A DNA stretch of 64,000 nucleotides from Bacillus salipaludis (GCF_004358205.1 NZ_SMYO01000001.1:434001-498000), one strand, 5' to 3'; numbered from the stretch's first letter, positions 1 to 9,092 are shown. Made by a program: numbers and translations. The notes: generated by a model not told the origin, from the letters alone.

Positions 1-339
1 CTTTTTACATAGTGAAGTAAGTTCCTCAATCGAATTTAAGGAGCCCCCCTCATTAAAATGGGATGAAAATAAATTTGGAGTCGTTTCCTTCAAGGTCTTC
101 GTATCCACCATGCTTTCCAGATAAATTAGCAATGCTCCCTTATGGTCAATCTCTGCCATAACACTCCGAAAATCAGCAGACTTTCCAAAAGAAAATTCCA
201 ATTCACTTTTTAACTCTTGGAACGAAAAGTGTGTAATTGTACCATTATTCTCACTATTCTGTGGTTGAAGTTCCTTCCAATAATCATCCATTTTCATTTT
301 TTTCTTGCGCAAACTACGAATCGGTTTTATCGGAGACAT
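1..339 (-). CDS. GerA-family spore germinant receptor subunit A, N-terminal part (cut by window edge)
   Basis: Only the first 113 codons lie in the window; the gene continues past base 1. The start is an ATG at 339 preceded by an AGGTG ribosome site. The N-terminus is basic (MSPIKPIRSLRKKKMK), followed by a soluble stretch including SADFRSVMAEIDHKGALLIYL, which resembles the cytoplasmic N-terminal domain of GerAA/GerBA/GerKA proteins. In that family the A subunit sits in the inner spore membrane and forms a receptor with B and C subunits that senses nutrients. It follows the B-subunit gene by 17 bp in the same direction, which supports the call. A C-subunit gene is expected just outside the window but cannot be seen. 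Confidence 0.8.
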   Translation of the reverse strand, partial: MSPIKPIRSLRKKKMKMDDYWKELQPQNSENNGTITHFSFQELKSELEFSFGKSADFRSVMAEIDHKGALLIYLESMVDTKTLKETTPNLFSSHFNEGGSLNSIEELTSLCKK

Positions 340-356
340 AAGGAAAACACCTCAAT

Positions 357-1454
357 TTAACTAGACCTTTTTTTCTTTTGCTTCCAAAGTAAAATAATGA
401 AAAGAATCACTGGAATACAAAATTGGAAAGGAAAATGTAAGTAATAAGGAACTATTTTCAAACCTTCTTGGATATGATCAGCAAAATCAATGGATACAAG
501 CACCGAAAATAAAGCTATAAGTGTAGAAATCGGGAGTACAAAATAACGATAGGGTAGCTGAAAAATATATTCTAACCCCTTTAAACCACCAAATAGAAAA
601 ATGGTCCCTTTCACAAAGATTCCCAACATCATAATGAAAACAACAATCGCATCGATTCTTTCAATAAAATTTCCTACCGAAATATTCCTTCCTGTACTTA
701 AAAGCGGGAAGTTGGAGCGGAGCATTGAATCGACTCCAAGCGTGATAATCATTAAAAAAGAGGCAATCATAAGTAAAAAGGAGGCAATTCCCACCCCAAT
801 AAATGAAAATCTCAGACTGTACTTCTTGTTTGTAACACTCGAAAAGATGACAGTGAAGGATATCAGTTCACCAAATGGGAAAAAAATCAAATCCTTAAAA
901 AGAGTTTTAAAAATAGGTGTAATCCCTTCTCCAAGGATTGGTTGAATTTGCTCAATATTTGCATTGCCGCTTGCAAATAAAAAAATAGCTAATAATAGAT
1001 AAAAAATAAATAAATATGGAGTAAAAACTTCAGAGGTTCGTGCAAGCACTTCGATACCAAGATAGATTACATACCCCATTAGGAGAGAAAATGTCATCGA
1101 AAAAACTTCAATCGGAGTGTTAGGCATAATTGCAGAAGCCATTAATTCTCCAAAATCCCTTACCACTCTACTTGAAATATATATAAAATAAATAATATAA
1201 AGGAAGGTTAAAATAATGGCCGGTTTTCTCCCGATGCAAAACTCCATAATTTGAAACAAATTCTTACCTTCAAGCTGATTTGTTAAAGTATAAAAAAACC
1301 AAATAACCCCAACTCCTAAAAAAGTGGATAACCCTACCGCAAGCCATGCATCATTTTTGGCATCACCGCCAATTCCAACAACAATCGCACTTCCCAATAA
1401 GAAGTTAATAAGAAGTGTCAGGAGTTGACCTAAAGATATATTTTCTTTTTCCAT
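357..1454 (-). CDS. GerB-family spore germinant receptor subunit B (GerAB/GerKB type)
   Basis: A 365-residue integral membrane protein with about ten hydrophobic helices, a length and pattern typical of the spore-germination B subunits, which belong to the amino acid-polyamine-cation transporter superfamily. The family role is recognition of the germinant within the inner spore membrane. The opening (SLGQLLTLLINFLLGSAIV) fits the family's first helix, and the chain ends in a basic tail (LLWKQKKKRSS). Its ATG overlaps the TAA of the upstream small gene by one base (TAATG), so the two are probably translationally coupled. The A subunit follows 17 bp later. The receptor's ligand cannot be read from sequence. 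Confidence 0.88.
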   Translation of the reverse strand: MEKENISLGQLLTLLINFLLGSAIVVGIGGDAKNDAWLAVGLSTFLGVGVIWFFYTLTNQLEGKNLFQIMEFCIGRKPAIILTFLYIIYFIYISSRVVRDFGELMASAIMPNTPIEVFSMTFSLLMGYVIYLGIEVLARTSEVFTPYLFIFYLLLAIFLFASGNANIEQIQPILGEGITPIFKTLFKDLIFFPFGELISFTVIFSSVTNKKYSLRFSFIGVGIASFLLMIASFLMIITLGVDSMLRSNFPLLSTGRNISVGNFIERIDAIVVFIMMLGIFVKGTIFLFGGLKGLEYIFQLPYRYFVLPISTLIALFSVLVSIDFADHIQEGLKIVPYYLHFPFQFCIPVILFIILLWKQKKKRSS

Positions 1455-1723
1455 TACGAAACTTGATTCCCTTCCGTATTTTTACCTTTTCTTTTCGATA
1501 AATAAATCCGTATATCGATGACAACACTCGAAATAAGGCCCACTATCGCTCCAGTTATGACAATATATCTGCCAGCAGCAATTTCTGAAAAAAGTAAATG
1601 ATGTATAGCTGAAATAAAGGTGTATCCAAATAGCTGCGTATCAAATAGGGCAAGAAGTCCAGTTAGAAATAGTGCGATTAGGAAGAATGAGAAAGTTACC
1701 ATGGACCAAACAACCCCTAACAT
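1454..1723 (-). CDS. small two-helix membrane protein, probable D subunit of the Ger receptor
   Basis: An 89-residue protein with two strongly hydrophobic segments (about residues 5-27 and 52-72) and a basic, polar C-terminus (YLSKRKGKNTEGNQVS). It is the first gene of the operon and overlaps the B-subunit start by one base. A ribosome site (GATAAGG) precedes its ATG. Small two-helix 'D' proteins of 70-90 residues are known to be encoded with some Bacillus germinant receptor operons and to modulate receptor function; size, topology and position fit. The identification rests on that context rather than on a recognised motif. Confidence 0.65.
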   Translation of the reverse strand: MLGVVWSMVTFSFFLIALFLTGLLALFDTQLFGYTFISAIHHLLFSEIAAGRYIVITGAIVGLISSVVIDIRIYLSKRKGKNTEGNQVS

Positions 1724-2153
1724 TGTTACCTTATCTTGCCAGAATAAAGTTATTTTTATCCAAAAAAGAAGCCAAATTCCAATTTCCAGGAAATTCGACT
1801 TTCTGAATGTAAATCCTTTTTTATTTAATAATCCCCATTCGAATGGCTTTTCAGCTACTTCTGTCCTATTTCCCCTTTTGGGGGGCGGCCTGACACTATT
1901 AATGGGAGTCTTGTCCTATATTATGCCCAAGCTCTCCTCGCTTCTTGGAATCTTGGCGATTTTCTCGTCAGTTTTATCCATTATGGGAGCACTTGGAGGT
2001 ATTTTAGTCGGAACCATTCTTGGAATTATTGGTGGAGCCATTTGTATCGCTTGGAAGCCGGAATTTACCAAAGCTGAAACGATCCATCCCACCAATCAAG
2101 ATGAAGGTGCAGAAAAAGAAGTAGCCTTTGGAAAAGAAAGCTTACCAGATTAA
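1701..2153 (+). CDS. degenerate small membrane protein, DUF6114-like C-terminal part
   Basis: The open frame runs to a stop at 2153, but only its second half looks like real protein. From about 1848 it encodes two glycine-rich hydrophobic segments (LLGGGLTLLMGVLSYIMP and GGILVGTILGIIGGA) ending in IAWKPE, a layout I associate with the small membrane family DUF6114, followed by an acidic tail. The N-terminal part that family normally has is replaced by an unconvincing stretch, and there is no good ribosome site before the ATG at 1701. The 5' end also overlaps the ger operon antisense. A truncated or frameshifted remnant is likeliest; a short expressed gene starting inside is possible. Confidence 0.4.
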   Translation: MDQTTPNIVTLSCQNKVIFIQKRSQIPISRKFDFLNVNPFLFNNPHSNGFSATSVLFPLLGGGLTLLMGVLSYIMPKLSSLLGILAIFSSVLSIMGALGGILVGTILGIIGGAICIAWKPEFTKAETIHPTNQDEGAEKEVAFGKESLPD

Positions 2154-2317
2154 AGAAAAATTTTTGAAGCATTCAAAGAAATGGTGATGGTTTTGACGAG
2201 CAAACATAAAACATACAGATTTGTCCTTATAGTTTTTTAACTCTCAGTGGAATTTTTATATTAATAAAGGAAAGTTTTGCAAGCAGTTCAAACACGGTAC
2301 TAGCAAAATTCCCAAAA

Positions 2318-2357
2318 ACAAAAAGAGAAGCGGGGCTTCCCGCTTCTCTTTTTGTTT
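2318..2357 (-). terminator. rho-independent terminator, bidirectional
   Basis: A 10-bp GC-rich stem (GAGAAGCGGG / CCCGCTTCTC) with a GCTT loop is flanked by A-tracts and T-tracts on both sides. It lies directly after the stop of the NlpC/P60 gene and can also stop plus-strand transcription from 1.7-2.2 kb. Confidence 0.9.
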
Positions 2358-3659
2358 TTATTCAATAATTCGAACAACGCGGCCGTTAAATCTTGATTTC
2401 CAATAACTATTTGACATGGACGCAATTGCCACACCTGTCGAGCTTTGGGAACCGATGAATTTTCCGCCGCCAACATAAATTCCAACGTGTCCATCTGTCT
2501 TATATGTGTTAAAGAATACAAGGTCTCCCGGCTTCATTTGGCTTGAAGGAACCTGTCTGCCTGCATACTTTAAGGAATCCGTACTTGAACCAATATTATA
2601 TCCAGCTTGTGCAAAGGCCCAATGAACAAAGCCTGAACAATCAAATCTTCCATGGGCAACATCGTATGCTGAACGTCCGCCGCCGAAGACATACACGGAA
2701 TTTCCAATATATTTATTTCCAGCAGTAATGACATCTTGAACACTTCCGCTTGAACCGGAGTGAGTCGCTACTGGAGTATTATCATTTGAATCGGACTGAT
2801 TGGATGAAGAAGAAGAGTTACTAGAATTATTGTCAGAATTTGAACTGTTGCTATTATTATCTGAACTATTTTTGTCATCAGATACAGGTGCAGATGCAGG
2901 TGCAGGTGCAACATCATTTGCATGAATCATTTCATATTCTTTTAAGGCAAGTTGCTTTTCTTTTCCTTTTAGTTTCGCAATACGATCCAATTGTTCTTGT
3001 TCTTTTTGTTTCAGTTTTTCCTTTAATGTATCATTTTCCTTTTTTTGATCCAAAATCTGCTCATGCATACCTTCAAGTTCTGTTTTCATTTCCTTTAGCT
3101 CTGTCAGCTTTTTTTGAACGGCAGCTTGTTTTACTTCAACTTCCTTTTTATCATCTTCATACTGTTTTATAAAATTCTGATCTGCTTGAACAAATGTAGA
3201 AACAGCACCAATTCGATCAATAAAATCACTAAAGCTGGAGGCACCTAACAAGACATCTAGATAACTAACTGTTCCGCCACTTTCTTGGTATGATACGGCA
3301 CGCTTTTTTAAGATTTCATTGCGTGTATCAATTCTTTTCTTTATAACAGCAACTTCTTGCTCTATTTTCTGAACCTGGGATTTCGAATCCTTAATGTTAT
3401 TTTCTGTTTTCGCCATCATGGAATTATTATCTTTAATCGCCTGATCGACTCGGTTTGATTGATCTATTAATCTAGCAAGATCACTTTGCACCTTAGTAAC
3501 TTCAGCATTTGCTTTTGAAATACCTGCTTGAACTCCCGAACGTTGACCTTTAATACTTTGTAAATCGTTATTTGGTGCAGCTTTTACAGCTGGAATGGAA
3601 TAGGCACTTCCAAATCCAAGCATTACAAGCGTACTAAGTACGGTTAGTTTCTTTTTCAA
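2358..3659 (-). CDS. secreted NlpC/P60 peptidoglycan D,L-endopeptidase, CwlO-like
   Basis: From the TTG at 3659 the product is about 433 residues. The start is chosen because an AGGGA ribosome site lies 6 nt upstream and it gives a clean signal peptide (KKKLTVLSTLVMLGF ... VKA|APNN). The frame is open upstream to a TTG at 3719, which has no ribosome site. The mature protein has a long coiled-coil region (about residues 30-250) like CwlO/PcsB, an Asn/Ser-rich linker (about 255-300), and a C-terminal NlpC/P60 domain with catalytic Cys341 (RFDCSGF) and His391 (DGHVGIYVGGG). Such enzymes cut gamma-D-Glu-meso-DAP bonds in stem peptides and are needed for wall expansion. In CwlO-type proteins the coiled coil mediates FtsEX control; that is family knowledge, not visible here. 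Confidence 0.9.
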   Translation of the reverse strand: MKKKLTVLSTLVMLGFGSAYSIPAVKAAPNNDLQSIKGQRSGVQAGISKANAEVTKVQSDLARLIDQSNRVDQAIKDNNSMMAKTENNIKDSKSQVQKIEQEVAVIKKRIDTRNEILKKRAVSYQESGGTVSYLDVLLGASSFSDFIDRIGAVSTFVQADQNFIKQYEDDKKEVEVKQAAVQKKLTELKEMKTELEGMHEQILDQKKENDTLKEKLKQKEQEQLDRIAKLKGKEKQLALKEYEMIHANDVAPAPASAPVSDDKNSSDNNSNSSNSDNNSSNSSSSSNQSDSNDNTPVATHSGSSGSVQDVITAGNKYIGNSVYVFGGGRSAYDVAHGRFDCSGFVHWAFAQAGYNIGSSTDSLKYAGRQVPSSQMKPGDLVFFNTYKTDGHVGIYVGGGKFIGSQSSTGVAIASMSNSYWKSRFNGRVVRIIE

Positions 3660-3921
3660 TTGATTCCCTGCTTTCCCATTGCCAAATTTTCCATTGAATT
3701 TCGACAAAATCCAAGCCAAGCATTTGACAAATTTCTATGTATTCTCGTCTATTAACCATAAATTCTATCATTATGTATATGGTCATTTTCATACAAATGA
3801 CCCAATAATTACTTTTTTTGTTGCAATTAGTAGTATATCATCTAAATTTGTCAAAAAAGTTATGATAATATTACATTTATATTTCAAAGGCTATTTTTCC
3901 CCGAAATTTAACAATTTGTTC

Positions 3922-3958
3922 AAAAAAAAGAAGACCCAATCAGTTTGATTGCATCTTC
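3922..3958 (-). terminator. rho-independent terminator
   Basis: An imperfect stem (GAAGA..CAATCA / TGATTG..TCTTC) is followed on the minus strand by eight Ts. It lies 10 nt past the stop of the HExxH gene. Confidence 0.8.
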
Positions 3959-3967
3959 AAAAAACTT

Positions 3968-4507
3968 TTAGCCCGGAAGTATTCTTAGTTTATTTTCTTC
4001 ATTCACTCTAATATCCCATTGATGGAAATGCAGCTGAAATTGATGATTTATTTTGTTTCGATTTCTGCGCATCCACTTGATGGCATGCTTATTTGCATCT
4101 TTTTCCACCCATGAAAATGAATAAGATGAACCTAGTAATGGGGGGCCTGATAGTGCCTGTAAAAACTTATGTTTATTTGTAGTGAATTGATGATGATGGC
4201 GCATTTCATGAAATAAGCAAAAAACGCCGTGCAGCTTTTTTAATAATGGATCATGGTAGGGCAGGTTGAATAAATAGATAAAAATTTTGCATTGTTGATA
4301 ATTATAGCTCGAAAAAATAGAAGTTTTGACAAGATGCTTTAGTAAATAATAGCGAGAAGATAGATTTCCCGATAGTGTGGCAATTTCCTGCCAGCCTTCA
4401 AATATGTAAATATCGGGTATTCGGCTTTGTGAAATAGGCAATAAATCCAATAAAAAATCAATCTCGTTTTCTGATAAAATACTTGAATGACTATAAGTCG
4501 CCAACCT
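3968..4507 (-). CDS. orphan protein with an HExxH zinc-peptidase-like motif
   Basis: The reading frame is open from 4558, but that ATG has no ribosome site and lies in a terminator T-tract. The TTG at 4507 has GGGTGA 5 nt upstream, giving about 179 residues. The distinctive part is LFHEMRHHHQF, an HExxH zinc-binding motif, followed about 30 residues later by WVEKDANKHAIKWM. This is the Exx(A)xxxA arrangement that supplies the third ligand in many zincins (compare ImmA/M78 and M48). No signal peptide or clear membrane segment is seen. The gene stands alone between two terminators, so it is its own transcription unit. I do not recognise the family with certainty; a cytoplasmic metallopeptidase-like protein is the inference. 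Confidence 0.6.
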   Translation of the reverse strand, partial: RLATYSHSSILSENEIDFLLDLLPISQSRIPDIYIFEGWQEIATLSGNLSSRYYLLKHLVKTSIFSSYNYQQCKIFIYLFNLPYHDPLLKKLHGVFCLFHEMRHHHQFTTNKHKFLQALSGPPLLGSSYSFSWVEKDANKHAIKWMRRNRNKINHQFQLHFHQWDIRVNEENKLRILPG

Positions 4508-4565
4508 ATTCACCCGATTTCTATTTTTATTAATAGTATATATAATTTTCAGAATCATTAAAATA

Positions 4566-4604
4566 GAAAAAACAAACTCTCGTAATCAAGAGTTTGTTTT
4601 TTTT
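4566..4604 (-). terminator. rho-independent terminator of ppc, bidirectional
   Basis: The stem AAACAAACTCT / AGAGTTTGTTT has an 8-nt loop and T-tracts on both strands. It lies 2 bp past the ppc stop codon. Confidence 0.9.
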
Positions 4605-4606
4605 TA

Positions 4607-7366
4607 TCAACCAGTATTTCGTAGTCCTGCAGAAATTCCGCTGATGGTTAGTAATACCTCCGTTAACAATTCGTCATTAGGCTCGTTCTGGCTGCGTAAT
4701 TCTTTTATTAACTCAACCTGTAAAAAGTTCAACGGATCAACGTATGGGTTACGTCTATAGACTGATTCCTTAATATTTGGCGTATGATCAAGCAATTCTT
4801 GATCACCAGTTATTTTTAATAGAATGGCTTTTGTTTTTTCAAATTCCTCAAGAATAGTGGTAAAAATTCTCTCAGCAATGGTTTGATCCTCAACGAGTGA
4901 CAAATATTCCTTGGCGGTTGTAAGATCTGCCTTCATCAAAGCCATATGCAAGTTATCAATTGTCGATTGGAAGAAAGGCCATTTTTGATACATTTCCTGT
5001 AACAAAGTCAAATTCTTCCCATTCTTTGAGGCAAAATTGTCTAAACCAGTCCCCGCAGCAAACCAAGCAGGCAACAGCTGACGGCTTTGCGTCCATGCGA
5101 ATACCCATGGAATCGCCCGTAAATCTTCAAATCTCCCCTGTTTTTTCCGGCTCATTGGTCTTGAACCGATATTTAAATCCCCAAGTTCCCGGAGTGGTGT
5201 GGCTTGGTTAAAATAAGTAAGAAAATCAGGATCATTAAACACGAGCGATTGATATTTTCCTAAAGATTCACTTGATATTTCATCAAGCGCTTTTTCCCAT
5301 TCAGAATTTCGTAATTTCCCTTGATCAGCGTCTTTTGATACATGTGTAGCAACCTTAAGCAGTGTGGATGTTGCTTGTTCAAGGCTTCGATAGGCAATGT
5401 CCTCAAGTAAATATCTCGAAGACAATACTTCACCTTGTTCAGTAATTTTCACGCCATCACCGATTGTTTCAGCTGGCTGTGATAAAATACTCTTGTTTAA
5501 TGGACCGCCCCCACGTCCAAGAGAACCACCGCGGCCATGGAAAAATTTCAGTCCAATCTCATAACGTTTGGCCATCTCATGAATTTCAATTTGGGCCTTA
5601 TAAAGTTTCCAGTTGGCAGTTAAAGTTCCACCATCTTTGCTTCCATCTGAATAACCTAACATAATTTCTTGCCGGTCACCTAAAAACTGTAAATGATTAC
5701 GATATAACGGCATTTTGAAAAGTGTTTCCATAATCGTTGGTCCTGCAGATAAATCATCAATGGTTTCAAGAAGCGGGGCCACATTCAAATGGCTTTCCAA
5801 AGTACCATCTGCATGGAGACGGTAAATTCCAGCCTCTTTTGCCAAAACTAGTACCTCTAACAGGTCACTTGGAGATTTTGTCATACTTACAAGATAAACA
5901 GAAATGGAACGTTTTCCAAATACTTCATGACCCTTTTTAATCATTTGAAATACTTTAATCATTTCCTGTGTTTCTTCTGAATAATCTTCATTTAGCAAAA
6001 GAAGCGGACGAGGGTCGATTAAAATATTCTGCAAAATAGTAAGCTTCTCTTCTTCGGAAAGCTCGGCATAGTTTTCTGTGATTCTTACTTTCCTTAAGAT
6101 TTCAGTAATCGCAGCTTCATGCTCACCGCTATGATTTCGGATATCGAGAGTTGCAAGGTGAAAGCCAAACAACTGGACTTGGCGAATTAACTTTCGAATG
6201 GACCGCAATTCATGGGCAGCAGGGTGATGGCTTTTTAAGCTGCTTTGAATGACGTATAAATCCTTTAACAGCTCTTCAGCCGATTGATAACCAACCTCAG
6301 ATTTCCCTACCTGTCTCACCCGTTCAATCATAACCGCAAATACTCGGCGATAAACCTCCGTTTTAACTGGCCACTTTTTATCTTCCGTTAAATACTTATC
6401 TTCTTGCGCCTCCAGCAGTTGCAGGAGTTCTTCACTTACGTCTACCCTTGTAGTGGAATGGCTGTACCGCTTCATTAAATCGGTCAGGACCCCTTTATAT
6501 TTCTTTAACACCACTCTTCTTTGGCGAATTAAAGTCTCCCAAGTCACATCATGAGTAACATTTGGGTTTCCATCACGATCCCCGCCAATCCATGAACCAA
6601 AACGGAGAAAATTTGGAACGTCCCATTTTTCTTCAGGGTAATTTCTTTCAAGGCTGTCTTTTACCTCATAATGGATTTCAGGAAGAACCTCAAAAAGGGT
6701 TTGATCAAAATAATAGAGGCCATTGCGGACTTCATCCATTACGGACGGCTTGTTATGCCGTAATTCATCGGTCTGCCAAAGTATGGTTATCTCATTAAAT
6801 AAACCCTCTTCGAGCTTCTTTTTCTCTCTTTTTGTCAGCATTGGATTATCAAGCTTCTCCAAAATTGCAGCAATCCGCTGTTGGATTTCAAGAATCGACC
6901 GCTTTGTTGCTTCTGTTGGATGGGCAGTAATCACAAGCTCAAGTGACAACGTTTTTAGAACTTCCTGAATGACTTCTTTCGATATATGGTTTTCTTTTAA
7001 TGAGAGGATCGCACTTTCAATTGATGCAGGTTGAACGTTTTCTGACTCCAATTGATACTGCCTGCGTCTGCGAATCCGATGGTTTTGTTCCGCTGCATTG
7101 ATTAAATGAAAATACATGGAAAAAGCTCGGACCACTTGCATACGCATTGGATTACTTAAGGTGGAGATTTCCTTTTTTAAAGCGGTATAGATTTCTTCTT
7201 CATACTGATTTCGGAGGGATTTACACATGTTTCTAATTTTTTCAACTTTTTCGAATAGCTCTACCCCACCATGACTGATAAGGATTTCACCAAGCATTTG
7301 GCCAAGTAATTTGACATCTCTACGCAATGGAAGACTGCTGTCATTTACTTTTAATTCCGTTGTCAT
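4607..7366 (-). CDS. ppc: phosphoenolpyruvate carboxylase
   Basis: A full-length 919-residue enzyme that carboxylates PEP with bicarbonate to oxaloacetate, replenishing the TCA cycle. Signature elements are all present: the catalytic His149 loop (VITAHPTEATKRS), the GYSDGSKDGG motif (about 550), the glycine loop FHGRGGSLGRGGGP (about 590), and the family C-terminus ending in NTG. The start ATG follows GGAAGGTGAG. The gene is monocistronic with its own terminator. The enzyme is absent from B. subtilis, which relies on pyruvate carboxylase, so it helps separate this organism from that group. Confidence 0.98.
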   Translation of the reverse strand: MTTELKVNDSSLPLRRDVKLLGQMLGEILISHGGVELFEKVEKIRNMCKSLRNQYEEEIYTALKKEISTLSNPMRMQVVRAFSMYFHLINAAEQNHRIRRRRQYQLESENVQPASIESAILSLKENHISKEVIQEVLKTLSLELVITAHPTEATKRSILEIQQRIAAILEKLDNPMLTKREKKKLEEGLFNEITILWQTDELRHNKPSVMDEVRNGLYYFDQTLFEVLPEIHYEVKDSLERNYPEEKWDVPNFLRFGSWIGGDRDGNPNVTHDVTWETLIRQRRVVLKKYKGVLTDLMKRYSHSTTRVDVSEELLQLLEAQEDKYLTEDKKWPVKTEVYRRVFAVMIERVRQVGKSEVGYQSAEELLKDLYVIQSSLKSHHPAAHELRSIRKLIRQVQLFGFHLATLDIRNHSGEHEAAITEILRKVRITENYAELSEEEKLTILQNILIDPRPLLLLNEDYSEETQEMIKVFQMIKKGHEVFGKRSISVYLVSMTKSPSDLLEVLVLAKEAGIYRLHADGTLESHLNVAPLLETIDDLSAGPTIMETLFKMPLYRNHLQFLGDRQEIMLGYSDGSKDGGTLTANWKLYKAQIEIHEMAKRYEIGLKFFHGRGGSLGRGGGPLNKSILSQPAETIGDGVKITEQGEVLSSRYLLEDIAYRSLEQATSTLLKVATHVSKDADQGKLRNSEWEKALDEISSESLGKYQSLVFNDPDFLTYFNQATPLRELGDLNIGSRPMSRKKQGRFEDLRAIPWVFAWTQSRQLLPAWFAAGTGLDNFASKNGKNLTLLQEMYQKWPFFQSTIDNLHMALMKADLTTAKEYLSLVEDQTIAERIFTTILEEFEKTKAILLKITGDQELLDHTPNIKESVYRRNPYVDPLNFLQVELIKELRSQNEPNDELLTEVLLTISGISAGLRNTG

Positions 7367-7557
7367 GTTCTCACCTTCCCTTAATCGAAAAATTCTAATA
7401 AATTTTTAAATAATAATATAACATAATTTTCGGAAATTGTAGAATAAAAATCCTTCCTTTTTATAAAATTTTACCCTATTAAATTAAAAAAGCGTTTTCA
7501 TTATTCATGATCCTTCTGAACCAACACATTACTGGTTTTATCCTGTTAATTGTTAAA

Positions 7558-7597
7558 ACGAAAAAAACCTGCTGAAAGCCAGGCTTTTTTCGTTTTT
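7558..7597 (-). terminator. rho-independent terminator
   Basis: The stem AAAAAACCTG / CAGGCTTTTTT has an 8-nt loop. It overlaps the end of the cadherin-like gene. The rest of the 7367-7595 spacer is AT-rich, with no other recognised signal. Confidence 0.85.
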
Positions 7598-8954
7598 AAA
7601 ATAATTTACTAAAAAATTGACTAATACTCTCCGTAATCCTTCCCCAAAAGGATATAGATTGATGATTTCCTTTTCCCTGCCATGCACTTGTTTGTACTGT
7701 CGTTAGGTTATTATTTGAATTGGTAACTTGGGTACTAGCTTCACTACTTACAGTTGAATCTGCGGTATCATTATTCGTTGAAGAGGATGTACTTTTTTCA
7801 ACTTTTTTCTTAAAAATCAAAACATACGTTTTTCGGTCTTCCCCATTGCTTACAACTACAGAAATAATCGTTTTTTTACCATCCAGCTTAATATTTTGAC
7901 TGCTTCCACCTTCAATTTTGACGGTGGAATCGCTGTATTTCGCTGTCGGCTTGATGGTAAGGGATTTCACATCACTCGCAACTGATAAATGGTAGGTATA
8001 TTCGTCTGTAATAAAATCCTTATTCCAAGTACCTGTCGATACTGTTAGAGAGGATAAGGTTGCTTTATTTATTTTTTGAACGGTGGCTTGAGTCTGACTT
8101 GTTGAGCGATTGTTCTGAGTACTCACAGGGGTAACGCTCTTAGTTGGAATGGTTTTCTGTATTTGATTCATCCCTCTATTTGATCCACTTGCTTTTGAAT
8201 TATTTGCAGCTTTTACCGTTCGGGCTGGTGAAACAGGAGGTTTGCTTGCTTGTTTACGCTCCCTTGTTACATGTAAAGTATAGGTTTTCATTTCACCATT
8301 TTCAGCCGTAACCAAAATAGTTATAATTGATTTTCCTTCTGGCAGCGATACGGTATCCCTCTCACCCTTAAACAGTTTATTATTGATCTGAATGCTGGAA
8401 GTTTTCTTCATAGATTCTGGAGTAACCGTAAGGGTTTTCACCTCATTATCTACCTTGATACTGTAATCCACTATGGATGAATCAAATTTAGGCGATAACT
8501 CTCCCTTTGATAGTTTAATATTTTTCAGCAGATTATTATTATTTTGTTTTCTGTTAACGGTAAGTTTATACGTATTGACAGAATGACTTCCATCCCTAAC
8601 AGCTATTTCAAATGTGTTCTCTCTCGTATGAATTGTGTATAATCCATCATGGAAAGGCTGACCATTTACTGTTAAACTTGCTTCAGGATTTTCACTTTTA
8701 ATAGCCAAGTTAATTTCCGGAATATTATTTTCTACGGTTGCCGAGTACTCCTTGAGACTAGGAGAAAAGGTTTGATCAAGTGGAACGCCGACAATTTCTA
8801 ATCCTGATAAAGTATTTGGATTTTGCTCCAGAGAATTCGTCGGAACTGCTGTTTGATCCATGGTGGCAGCGTAGGTTGAAGGGATGTATGAGAACGAACC
8901 CATACTGACCAGGGATGCAGCAAGAATGATTTTCGCTCCTTTACCTTTTTGCAT
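7596..8954 (-). CDS. secreted protein with three cadherin-like beta-sandwich repeats
   Basis: The start at the ATG at 8954 is set by AGGAGGAGTTTCG just upstream; the frame is open a further 10 codons. The ~452-residue product has a signal peptide (KGAKIILAASLVSMGSFSYI, cleavage near TYAA). It contains three ~90-residue modules at roughly 45-135, 140-230 and 300-390, each with the LxxLxxSxGxLxPxFdxxxxxYxxxV start and a terminal xxKTYxLxVxR strand. This is the cadherin-like beta-sandwich (PF12733) pattern. A Ser/Thr/Asn-rich linker separates modules 2 and 3. No LPXTG or SLH anchor is present, so it is probably released or held loosely in the wall. The family is associated with surface binding; no enzymatic motif was found. 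Confidence 0.75.
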   Translation of the reverse strand: MQKGKGAKIILAASLVSMGSFSYIPSTYAATMDQTAVPTNSLEQNPNTLSGLEIVGVPLDQTFSPSLKEYSATVENNIPEINLAIKSENPEASLTVNGQPFHDGLYTIHTRENTFEIAVRDGSHSVNTYKLTVNRKQNNNNLLKNIKLSKGELSPKFDSSIVDYSIKVDNEVKTLTVTPESMKKTSSIQINNKLFKGERDTVSLPEGKSIITILVTAENGEMKTYTLHVTRERKQASKPPVSPARTVKAANNSKASGSNRGMNQIQKTIPTKSVTPVSTQNNRSTSQTQATVQKINKATLSSLTVSTGTWNKDFITDEYTYHLSVASDVKSLTIKPTAKYSDSTVKIEGGSSQNIKLDGKKTIISVVVSNGEDRKTYVLIFKKKVEKSTSSSTNNDTADSTVSSEASTQVTNSNNNLTTVQTSAWQGKGNHQSISFWGRITESISQFFSKLF

Positions 8955-9052
8955 CGAAACTCCTCCTATATCAATAAAAATCAAAGTTTTCTAATTTGGA
9001 CTAACTGTATCATTCGATGCTTAAGATTTTCTTAACTTTATTTTTTAAATAT

Positions 9053-9090
9053 GAAAAACCCCGGACTTAATGATCCGGGGTTTTTCATAT
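9053..9090 (-). terminator. rho-independent terminator, bidirectional
   Basis: The 13-bp stem GAAAAACCCCGGA / TCCGGGGTTTTTC has an 8-nt loop and lies immediately after the SRPBCC gene. Confidence 0.9.
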
Positions 9091-9092
9091 TC

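Noticed and set aside
4960..6968. Several plus-strand ORFs opposite ppc
   Set aside because: All are shadows of the PEP carboxylase gene, without ribosome sites.
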